This document shows positions 26,309-38,200 of a stretch of DNA of 64,000 bases, piece after piece; the first letter of the stretch is position 1; each line of letters starts with the position of its first letter. The position numbers and the translations under genes are program-made. Under the pieces are notes generated by a model that did no database searches, had not been told where the DNA came from, and saw only the letters and a list, made by a program, of their open reading frames with translations. Source of the stretch: Branchiostoma floridae. Taxonomy: Eukaryota > Chordata > Leptocardii > Amphioxiformes > Branchiostomatidae. The stretch is from positions 11,571,354-11,635,353 of the forward strand of contig NC_049986.1 of assembly GCF_000003815.2 (NCBI RefSeq), written 5' to 3'.

Positions 26309-29300
26309 AACTTCGTACAAATAACCAACAGCTCTACACCAGGCGCCAGGCTTCAGCTAGCAGTGCAGTAAAACAGACACTCGTTTTCAATCACCTAGAA
26401 CGATTAGAGACCTTCAATATTATGGAATTATTGACGTGCCTGATGCAGATAGTGACATGTTATTCCTTTGGTAGCAAGGTCATCTTATTAACACCGATAA
26501 ACAAGAAATATAATGTTGCAGAAAGGAAATATTGACAGGAAGTAGAATGGTGAAAGAGATGGAGGATTCTTGGATTACTAGTATAAAGAAGACATTCCAA
26601 TGACGAGGTCTGCATGTGCCTTGGTATACATTAAATTTTGCATTTTATTACGTGCTAGTTCTAACAGCAATACTAAAGTTAGCAGTATATGCGCTGGTAT
26701 GATTTGTACAGTCCTGTATCATTGGCACATAAACGTATGTCAGAAATTGCAGCTAGTAACAATTTTGTATATTGTATATTAATCATTCGGTGAAAATGGA
26801 GATGTATGGAGGGTATGAGCAAAGTTCATCAATGTTTAAACACAAAGAGCCATATGGCCAATGCAGTAGATCTACCAATCAGTACCATCAGCTGGTCATA
26901 CCGCATTTCAAAGTTTATATTCTTGGAGCTTGATGCAAGTACATTTATTGCTGTCATAGTGGCACATATAGTGACGTTTGAAAATGGTACAAACAGTATA
27001 ATTTGCATTTTTGGGTCACTGGGACTGCGCCCAGCAACGTTAATTGCTGACGTTCATTAGAAATGGTGACAGGAATAAATGACAAAAATCATCCCTGCTG
27101 GGACAAAAGTTATTATTTGCGACTCAAGGGTTCGTGCCACATTACATATGGACTTTTCCTGCTTACCTATAGTAATTTCTGCACTAGAGTTACTTTTGTA
27201 CTTGAAATATGAAGACATGTTTAACAGCTTTAAGTGTTTTCCCATGCATAGTATTACTTTTATTCTTTTCATCCCTTCTGCATTAAGAAAAAATAACTGG
27301 TCTTCCAGTCAATTCAGGACTTTAACACAGTTCTTGTGCAGTACTCAAGTGTTCAGAAGTTTTATTGGGTATTGGAGTTTTAGTTTTCACAACCAGCAAG
27401 GTTTTACCTGCATGTTTCGGTACCTGTCAGACATCTTCATCAGAGCCCGAATGGAGTTCTACTTCTCGCCGCTATAGGTGGCAGATGCAGGTGACACTTT
27501 AATGGCGAGATCACGATCACATGATTATTATCCCAAACGTGGCTAGTACTAGTATGTGTCCACGCTCGTCCTGGTTCATCATTTGGGTTATTTTCTTACG
27601 CCTTACTATTCCATAGGATTAGCCACGTTAGGGATGGTACGGTGCTCTCGCTGCTAAGGCAACTTACCTATATTGGCTACATAAAGCATCAAAAAGTCAC
27701 TCCATGCCAGTCAGCTTTGAGAAAGATGTCCGACAAGCATCGAAACGTAAGCTGGTTAGACCTACTGGTTGTGAAAAAGAAAACGTCAATACACACCAAC
27801 CTGATGTTCAGATGATAGCTTTCCCCTAAGAAATGAACAATTTCTGACAGGTGAACATTGTCTTTATTCAAGTCATGCATGAGAAGTGCAAGCTGTCTGA
27901 AGTTCAAGTCTGCAACAGTCATGATAACAGGTGTGCAACATGGAAATCTAGCTAGCTTATGATTTTTTTTATAAACAGTTCAACAAAAACAACTTAAATA
28001 AATCAGTCTTTTAAACATATTCTGAGTAAACAGCATAATCTACTTTTTCCACCAAACATATTATACAAAAGTATAAACATTTAAAACAGAAACTAATCGA
28101 AAATATAAGCATAACATACATATACCGTATGGTATCTATTGCAACATCTTTAACTTGAGCTATTGCCCTAAATTGACATTATAGTCTTCTGTTTACTGCA
28201 GTATTTTTTCTCAGAAATGTACATTCGTGTAATATATTCTATAGCTAGCAAGGAGCAGTCCTTAAACACACGTTATCGAAATAACGGAAACTGTCAAAAC
28301 ACTTTTTCACCTTTCTTTGGTCAGCATCATTCTGACAATGTATTTGTTGGTACACACACAAAATGGAAGTATTTGGCACTCGGGTATTAGATAAGCCATG
28401 ATGACAAGTAGGCCCTCCTAACAGATCTTAACAGTAGACTGCCTGTTGGTAAAGCTGCCACACATAGTAAACATGATCATGAAACATGGTCATGTGTGTA
28501 ACTGAATCTCAGTTATATGCAAGACTTTTGTCCCAGATCTAGAAGCATTGAAAAATATTCAGGATCGAGCAATGAAATAATTTCCAGACAGACATTTCCT
28601 TGGATCACATAAGCCACAAACACTAACTATCCTGTTTTGCATACATCTCTCATTAAGGCAGTTGGTAAGCAATCATGAGGTCTATTCATATGGGATGGTA
28701 CATATACACATCCAATTGCATTGATATAAAATTTGGTTCAAAGATGTAAAGGCACACAAGTCCATCTACAGCCTGTCCAAATGAATCATATGGCAAGCTA
28801 TCCATAAAGACCCGCTGCAAGAAAAGTGTATATAAAGAGCCCATCTGCTTGCCCCCCTGTAAGAGCAGCATTGACCCATGCATCCTTCACTCATTTCTGA
28901 GTCAATGGAGAAGAATACATGTACACAGTTTCCATGGATTCTATGATTGTGTTGCAGCCATTCAATAAATATCAATTTGCTAACATCCACTTAAACTGAT
29001 AAATTCATTCCTACCCCATCTCCCAGATTTACCACAGAAAATTGCTGCAGCGGGTCATAAAAGTGTGACCTTAAATTTAAGCTGGAAAGTACATCATAAC
29101 ATTTTCAAGCCAACTGTACCAATAAGTAGTAATACTGTTAGCCCATTCATTGAATTTGTATCAACAGATACATACACAAAGGACATGATGTTTTTAACAT
29201 TGTCCTATTGTGTTGAGGGATAGAATCTTTTAATTTGCTGTAAGTAGAATTTTTTTCGTCATATATTCTCTCGAAGCAATTATATACAAGTATTTGGTCC

Positions 29301-29822
29301 TTTAAAGCAATAATTTTGCAACAGTTACTACAGATCTTGTTTGCTTTCTAGAGATATTTACAACTATTAAGCAGCACTAAGTAAGCAGCTCTGATCAGCC
29401 TTAAACATAAGTAGGAATGATTCATAATAAGTCCACATGGACTACCATATCCGACCTATCATCTTAACTACTTGTCTTGAGTGTGTTCAGAGAAGCAACA
29501 TTTATGGCATATCAACACATTTTCAGGTGTCTCAGCTCAAAAGCAGCACGTTGGCACAGCTCCAACAAATATTTTCTACAGTAGAAGACCATACATGTAG
29601 GTCAGGTTTTAAGTTGCATTTTTACCACAGGTCTTCTGACAATCAAAAGATCCTGAAACAATGAGAAGCTTTAAGCACTATACTAGAGAAGTTCCAATGT
29701 CTAGTGAAGTCTTAGACCTGTCATTGTTACATTGTAAGAAAGCTGTTTGGAATGTCCCAAAACATTGCAACATCAAAAGACTGAATGGGTTGATCATTGC
29801 ATGTCCATGTTGATTGGTCACA
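26309..29822. other. Convergent 3' flanks; no gene supported
   Basis: This lies between the stop of the plus-strand repeat-protein gene and the stop of the minus-strand LRP gene. AATAAA at 27074-27079 is a possible plus-strand polyadenylation signal. A pair of inverted copies of a transposon end occurs at about 27374-27460 and 27700-27788. Other ORFs here are short and unrecognisable. The minus-strand 3' UTR of the LRP must begin at 29822 and run leftward, with no clear signal seen. Confidence 0.5.
27374..27788. repeat. Outward-facing inverted copies of a Penelope-like or hammerhead-like repeat end
   Basis: The minus strand of 27374-27460 and the plus strand of 27700-27788 share ACTCCAT, then GATGTC(T/C)GACA, then CGAAAC and later CTGGTTGTGAAAA, in the same order. 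The left copy has CTGATGA at 27437-27443 (minus) followed by CGAAAC, the spacing of a hammerhead ribozyme core. Penelope-like elements are known to carry such motifs. Pairing of stem II is imperfect in the left copy, and the CTGATGA core is lost in the right copy. The family assignment is an inference. Confidence 0.45.
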
Positions 29823-32253
29823 TCAAACGAGTTCCTGAGTTTCTGCGAGGACGCGCTCCACCAGATCTTCTGTGCTGCTACTGCTGGAGGAAGGATCTCC
29901 CTGGCAGGCCAGGGTACCGGGATAGAAAGCTGTCTCGGAGTCCAGCGACTCAGCAGACACCACATGGATGATCTTGGGATTGTTGCAGTTTTCCTGAAAT
30001 ACATACATCACTTCTCAATAACCAGAGATTATATATTCATCAATAGTGAATAACAGGAGATATAAAACTTGCAAAAAGTAACATTCAAGGTGCATAAACA
30101 TCAAGCAGGTGAAGACTGACTCGACCAGGCAGGCAGGCTTTTTTTAGTACCAACACTCTATAAACTCTATATTGCAATTATACTTTTTCTAGGGACAATG
30201 TGTGAATTGGGTAAGAGTCAGTACCTTTTGTTCACTTTCAGAAACATAGAGGCAACATTCAGAATGCAATGTGAAAAAAACATATCATTTCATGAAGGAT
30301 AGCATGTAAACAAAAGGCACAAAGCTCTGCCCTCACCTCAACATCAGGAGGCACTGGTGAGTACAGCGGGTTGGAGTAGGACATCTTCTTTTGTTTGGGC
30401 TCAGGAGGATCTGGCTCATGACCCTTCATGAGTTTTCTAAGTTCACTCCCTTTTCCTCTGCCTGACAGGACGTTAGAGAAGTGGATAACAGGAAGGGTCC
30501 CAAGGTGACGTCTGCGTCTGGTAAATGAAAAAAATAAGAAAAGTTAGTCTGTGAATCTCAGCCAGAAGGTGATCCCTGACTCTTCAACTCTATGTGCCAG
30601 ATCTATATCCAAAACAAGAAATGCTTTTTAAAAAAGCTGTGCCTTGCCGCGTATTTTATGTTATTTTGGTAACTTAGACTAGATTCTACGCTTAAAAAAT
30701 CCTCGGAGTTCCACATGTCGCCCCCCTCCCACCCAAGTTCCTACATACGGAAAGCTTTGGTGACTTCGCCAGGTGCCAATCCAGTCCCAAATCTTCTTTT
30801 CACACACTACAAGCTCTATCAAGGACATTCATAGTCACAAATGTCTTTAAAAGGACTAAATCCTGGCTACTAGTCCCCTAGTTGATATTGTTGCCGTATA
30901 TATATGTATGTGCACCTCTTAGCAAAGAGCGACACCTAGCAACTTCAGTAGGAACTGCAGCAAAAATCCCTGAGTGTACTGAAATTTACCTCATTATCAT
31001 AATTTATGTCAATTGAATTATTGGCACATTAAACAGGTTTTGTAAAACTTTTTGACCCACAATGAATATGCATTATTTTTTATTACAAAATAAGTTCTTT
31101 CTGATGCAATTTGTGATATATCTTTATATAAACATGGTGAGTTAAAGCGCGGCAAGGCAAAAAACATGAGTACCTTTGTTCAAATATGTAGTAAGTAGCT
31201 ATCCCCAGTATAAGGATCAACAGCAGAACTCCACAGACCAGGCCTGCAATCCATCCACGATCTTCTGCAAATGAGTTGACAAAGTTGGTTAAAAATGCTG
31301 ATAGGACATCAGTACCAGGAAATTCCATTCCACAATCAGGACTACAATTTTTTCATATGATAATGAGGTACAAAAATGTTACTTTTCTTGATTCAATGAC
31401 AACTTACCAGAGCTTTGGGTATTGGACCTGCTGTCATTCACCACATCAGGACCATGTTGGCAGTGCAGCCCTGTAAACCCTGGGTGGCATCTGAGTCAAA
31501 AATAAATTTCACATCTTAAGGATCTTTGTACACTGTTGATACCAGTGTACATGAATATTAATGCTACATAATAAGCCTGATTTATAATGTTGATTTAAAT
31601 GGTTCATTTGAATCTTGACAGATACACGACACAACGTTAGTCATTATAAAATAGGCAAAAGAATTTAACCAATTCAATACTGATGCTGACTTCTAAAATT
31701 TGGTCTTCTAATAGCCAAGGCTCTATTGATGCAGAGCACTGGCAGGCCCTTGACAATGACCAAATTGGAGTTGGAGATGCACAGTGTCCAGGGAACTAAA
31801 ACCACTGGATGTGCAACACAGAAGGAAAGGAGATCCAGAGAACATTGTTACAGTACGTCGATGTAGGTTAGACATCCAGGTAATAAGATACGCCAAAAAT
31901 AGTTACTCAAGCAACTGGATATGGTTTTCAAAACCATATCCAGTTGCTTGAGTAACTATTTTTGGCATATTGTTACAGTAGCAACAGACTTGAGTCAGCT
32001 TACAGATGTGCACTAGAACTGTATAGCCACAGCCAAAGTTGTAGGGCTAGCGCTGATGTCAATTATCATTTTAGCCCTGTCAATATTTACCAAGGGACAA
32101 GCTGACTTCTACACCATCTTCCTACCATTTGGCACAAAGAGCAAGTTTCAGACAAGGAAACTTACCTGCACTCCACCCAGCCATCAATGACCATGCATGT
32201 CCCTCCATTCAGACAGTACCCATGGATACATCCATCAGGGATGCCAGGACTCA
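29823..32253 (-). CDS. LRP exons 49-53: last EGF, membrane helix, cytoplasmic tail
   Basis: Exons 49 (32166-32253) and 50 (31408-31490) share one EGF ([12 protein letters not shown]...[10 protein letters not shown]). Exon 51 (31174-31264) encodes the membrane helix, residues 2518-2541 (W to F), ending EQR. Exon 52 (30337-30517) starts with Arg residues as a stop-transfer signal and holds PDPPEP and SYSNPLY, the only NPxY motif. Exon 53 (29823-29993) adds 56 residues with an SSSSSS run followed by TEDL, and ends QELV before TGA. LDLR-family tails often carry one to three NPxY motifs; here clathrin-mediated uptake would rest on one. Confidence 0.92.
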
Positions 32254-35200
32254 CTGTAATGTAATGCAAGGCAAAACATAGGATTTCAAATCATTGCTTC
32301 ATGCATCTAACATCAACTCCTTCTCAGAATTGTCTTAAATACCTGAAAATATTTGAAGTGTACCGGTATATATGCCTAGATCACATGCTGCATTGGCACA
32401 GCCTTGTAAATCACTTAAAATTCTCCTGTGGCACTATCATGGCATCTGGTGGAATTATGCGAGTTGATGTTACGTGCTTAAGATTGAAACAAGATAGAAT
32501 AGTTCGAAATGTGGTTCCATCACATATTGCAAAAAATCCCATGTAACCTATAGGCCATGAAGGAGCTTCTGCCTCAAAGTGACCTGAGAGACACACTAGG
32601 ATTCCTTATGCACAAAACAGATCATTTTCCACATATTCATGCATTCTTCAATTATTAATGTAAACACCATGGATCCTACAGACAAGATTTCATAAAGAAT
32701 CTACCTTCAATTCTGGATGGCTGAGTAACAGGTGTTGAGGTAGGTAAGACCGTAGGCGTACACCTTGCCCTGCTCCCTGGGATGAACTCGTATCCCTTGG
32801 GACACAAACAGCTGAAACCTCCAGGCTTCAGGAGACACATGTGGCTACATGGAGCTGAGGAGCAGGGGTTTGGTGCTGAAAGGAAACGTTCACACTTTGT
32901 ATTCAATAAACTAATTCTGAGAATTAAAGGTTTCATTAAAAAAAAATTAAAAACAGTCAACTACATAGAAACATGTACAATGTGGTTTAGACACATATCT
33001 GAGACAATACTACGACAGACAACCAAGATCTTGGCCAATAGGGAAGTGGACCTGTGAATTCAATATGCTAATGAAAACTCAACACAATGGCACTTAAGTT
33101 AGCAATAATTCTTAATGTAACAAATTATGGTGCTGTGTTTTTTTTTCATAAATGATTTATCTTGAATGGACTAGTAAAAAAGTAAAAGGTACAGCCAGCC
33201 ATCATTGGACACCAAAATGAACAATCATATCAACAAACCTGGCTTCCTGAGTGCAGGGTGCATGACCATAATGCCACTTGGCCTGTGAAGGCCTTCCTTT
33301 ATCTTCACAGTGTCCTCCCCCGTTAGCCTGTTGGCAGACTCCACTGCCTCTCTGTGCCAGTCAGTCCAGTACATCAGGTCTTCAAACAACGCCAGACCAA
33401 AGGGATGCTTGACAGTGGTGGGGAGGGAAACCCTACAAAAAATATCAAAGATGTAATATTCATCTGACAAACCATATCAATGTTTTGTTGAACCCTCAAA
33501 AAAGTCACTTGAAAAGTCCAAAATTTAGGAAATAAGCATAACTTATTAGTACAATCAAGAATATAATTAGAAGATGTAAACATTATACAAATATTACCTG
33601 TTTTTCCCTTCATAGTCACAGTACTCAATCTTGTCCAGGCGTGCGTCTGCAAAGTACAGTCTCTTCAGGATGTCGTCCACAACAAGTGCATTGGGCCAGA
33701 TGAGACCTGTGGCGACAATCAGCTTCCTATTGCCACTGTCCATGTCTGCTCGCTCAATCTTGGGCTCAGCTCCCCACTCAGACCAGTACAACGTCCTAGA
33801 ACATAAAAAAACAACTTTTATCTATTTCATATTTGGATCACCTTCACAACATCTCAGTATCCCCTTCATCATTGACAAATTGTTTCAAGTCATATAAAAC
33901 TAACTGGACAGAGTATCGGGGGAACAGTCCACTGTGTGAAAAAAAATGGAGTTAAACAGTTATCATTTGTTTGTATCACTTCAAAAATCAACACTGATGA
34001 ATGCCTTTTTACAATGAACATAGTCTAAAATCCTTGAATTAACATGGAAAGATAAAAAAGACGCCTCAGCTGTTCATACCGTTCTGCCATGTTGAGTGCA
34101 ATAGCCCGAGGTTTGTCGATGTTGTGCTGTAACAGGACAGCCCTGTGCTGACAGGACGGCAGGCTGCATACCCCGACCATGTTGGTGCCTGCGTCTGTCC
34201 AGTATAGGTTGTTACCAACCCAGTCCACAGCCAGACCATCGGGTGACTCCAGACCATCCACAAACATGCTCCAGTTTCCAGTGGTCAAGGATAACCTGTT
34301 GATGGTACCCTGTATGGGAAATGAAGCAGTATCTGGTCAACATCTGATAAACATCAATTTGGTAACTTTGATGAATTCAGTGACAAAAATAAGCAAAATA
34401 AGGTACGCTTGTACTTGACATAGAAATTTTTCACAATACTTACCAGTGTTGCATCAGTCCAGTAGATCTCCTGCGTATTCAGGTTGTACTCGATGCCTAC
34501 CATGTGGCCTGCATTATCAACCACAACACTTTCATACTGCCTACTGTTCAGGTTGATCGCTCGGATCTCATAGCCAGTTGAAAACAGCAGTTTAGCTGGG
34601 CCTCCTAGAAAAAATAATCATATTGATGACAATACAGTCAAACCTGTCTATAGCGGCCACTCAAGGGACAGGTCAAAATTGGCCACTATAGAGAGGTGGC
34701 CACTATAGAGAATATGCTAATTAATTGACCACAAGCAATAAGTTACACATGGTTTTAGTACCCACTGATCTTTATTCACATAATACAGTACTGTACATGT
34801 ACTGCAATGATTTTTACACTATATGTATTAAGAAAACAAAAGCTATGAAAAGTTTTAAATGTTCTACAGTTGATATTGTCTAAAGAGACCGGTATCGTCA
34901 TATTTCTTTGACCTTTCGTCTTGTATCCTTTGATACTTCGCCGTCCGTGTGTTCCCGCTCGCGTTCACACGTCAGATTCGCCCATTATGCTAATGTGGTA
35001 CTCACAAGAAAAGTCTCGTCATTTTAGACTTATCTCTTAATAAATGTAAGAATAAAATCCACCATAGTCTGAAGTTCATATCATTTTGTCTATGTAACAA
35101 TTTATTTAGAAATTTTTTGTGATGTAGATTAACCTAAGCGATAGTGTACTAGAACGCAACTTTAACACAATTTACCTCCATAATATTGGTGTCGTCTATT

Positions 35201-38200
35201 GACCTTATATGACCTCGTTTGTCAGCGGGTATGGGTAGCGCCAGTTTACGAAGTTTTGTTTTGAAAATAAGTCAAAGAGGTTTTAAATTCGGCGTAGGGT
35301 GACGATACGGCAGCTGTATATGGCCGAACGCGTGCCGAAACATAGATAAGCGGTCCGCGTGGCCGTAATCGGCAGTGTTTTTGTACCTGCGGGACCGGAA
35401 ATCGTGTGGCCGTGGCCGCGTTGGACAGGTGGCCGCTAAGCCTATTTCTTAATCATTACAAATCCAAGGGACCGACAAAAAGTGGCCACTATGGGCAGGT
35501 GGCCGTTATGCAAAGGTGGCCGCTAATACAGGTTTGACTGTATTCAACTCAACTTAATAAAAACCTTCCTTAAGTTCCTATTTCCTGAGGGCTATTTGAT
35601 ACAAAAAGTGCAGAGACCAAAATGGACATTTGAAAAACAGTCTGATTGTCCTGAAATGCAGCATAGGCTACCTGTTGCCCTGCATGTCCGGTGGTCAGGA
35701 TTAAGTCTGTAGCCCTCAGCACAGGTGCAGTAATATGTGCCTTTGTCATTGGTACAGAAATGACTGCACTGGCCAGGACTTGCACACTCATCAATGTCTG
35801 AGGTAAAATAAATACATACTGAAACATCTCCCACAAGGGACAAGGAAACAAAAATATCAAAGAAGAAAAGTGCATGTTTTTCCATACTGACGATGCTGAA
35901 CACGATCCTATTGTACTGACCTGCACAGGTGGTTCCATCCTCCAGAAGCTTGAACCCAGGGTGGCAGCTGCACACTCTCCCTCCCGGGGTGGCCTGGCAC
36001 GTCCCTGTACACCCTCCGTTATCCTGACACACAGACGCTGCAGCAAAGTCATCATCACGTAAATAATCGAAGGAACTGTTAAACATCATCATAGATTGTT
36101 TTAATAAGACAATCTGGTTATTTCCAATTTGCAAAGTGATATCAAGAATTACAAACTAATGCACAAGTTTCATGTCATTTGAAATACACTTTTCCTCTTC
36201 ACTTCACTGCCAAACATTTCAGGATTTCAACTATCACAAGAAAAGCTTCTGAAAACATTTTTGGTAAAATAGACAGCACATTTTCCAATGAAACAAAATA
36301 GTATTTTACCACAAAGCCCTCCCTCATCTGAGGCATCAGCACAGTCTGTCGTCCCATCACACACTTGAGACAGAGGTAGGCACTCCCTGGTCAGGCACTG
36401 GTACTCATGTGATCCACACTCTCCCCATGCAGCCATGGTGGTCTGGGGTGCTGATGGAGTTGCTGTAGCCTGGTGCACACAGTCCTGTTCATCAGACATG
36501 TTCCCACAGTCATTGTCACCATCACACCTCCACCTGGCCGGGATGCACACGTGGGTTCCACAGCTGAACTCACCTACACCACATGTTGTAACACCTGCAC
36601 AGAAGCAACATCAAGTTGTTACCTCCATGAAATGTCATGGAGGTTATATTTACCTCCATGACATTTCATGGAGGTTATATTTACCTCCATGAAATGTCAT
36701 GGAGGTTATATTTTACCCTGTGTTTGTCTGTGTGTCTGTCTGTCTGTGTGTAAACAAAATAACTCAAGAACGGCTTGGTGGATTGGTTTCATACTTGGTG
36801 TGTTGGTAGGGTGTGATGAAAGCTGGAAATGATTAGATTTTGGTCCCCCTAGCGGCTTTCCTTGGTACTGCAGCGCAACTTCCGGGTCTGCTATCTCGTG
36901 TTCTGAGCAAGCTATGGTCACGATTTTGAAGTTTTAGATAGCTCTTGTGCTCAGAAATAAGTGACATAAGTTTGGGCCCCCTAGCGTCTAGTTTTGGGAA
37001 AGCAGGGGCATTTTTGTCAAAAACTTCTGAAGACGATAACTCAAGAAGGGAACAACGGATTTTCATCATTTTTGGTATGTAGGTACCTTAGACAATGTTT
37101 TACAAGATAAGATACTAATTATGCAAACAGGAGTACATTTGCATAATTAATGAGAATATTCTATCATAGCATTTTTTTCTATGTATCTCTTGTTCCAGAC
37201 ATGCTATGGTCTTGATATTTTGGTGGTAGATAGCTTTTGGTGTCATGAAAAAGTGGGGCAAGTTTCAGCCCCCTAACATTTAATTGTGGAACTGCATGGG
37301 TGTTTTTGTCAAGACACTCCAAAGAGGATAACTGCAGAAAGAAACGATGGATTGCCTGCATTTCAGGCATGCGGGTAGCTTAGGCAAAGATGTTCATAAT
37401 GATATACATGTTATGCAAATGAGGACTTAAATTGCATAATTAATGAGGAAATTGTATAGTTCCATTGTTTTCAATAACTGGACCTCAATACATGTAACAC
37501 ATGTTAATTACGATAGGTGGAATATAAGCAGATACCAAATATGGTAGTGAGGAACTTATTTGCATAATTTATGTAAAAATTACAAAACCGCTTTATGATT
37601 AATAATGGGAATTTTATAACTGTGACATGTGTACGTTAGTCAATGATGAACAACACCATGCATAAATTATATTAATGTGTTAGTCAATTGCATGAAAGTT
37701 ACGAAAGCTCTAAATTTTCATGGAGGTATGAGGTCGCCGAACTCTAGTTTACCCTGTGTTTGTCTGTGTGTCTGTGTGTCTGTCTGTCTGTGTGTAAACA
37801 AAATAACTCAAGAACGGCTTGGTGGATTGGTTTCATACTTGGTGTGTTGGTAGGGTGTGATGAAAGCTGGAAATGATTAGATTTTGGTCTCCCTAGCGGC
37901 TTCCCTTGGTACTGCAGCGCAACTTCCGGGTTTGCTATCTCGTGTTCTGAGCAAGCTATGGTCACAATTTTGAAGTTTTAGATAGCTCTTGTGCTCAGAA
38001 ATAAGTGACATAAGTTTGGGCCCCCTAGCGTCTAGTTTTGGGAAAGCAGGGGCATTTTTGTCAAAAACTTCTGAAGACGATAACTCAAGAAGGGAACAAC
38101 GGATTTTCATCATTTTTGGTATGTAGGTACCTTAGACAATGTTTTACAAGATAAGATACTAATTATGCAAAACAGGAGTACATTTGCATAATAAATGAGA

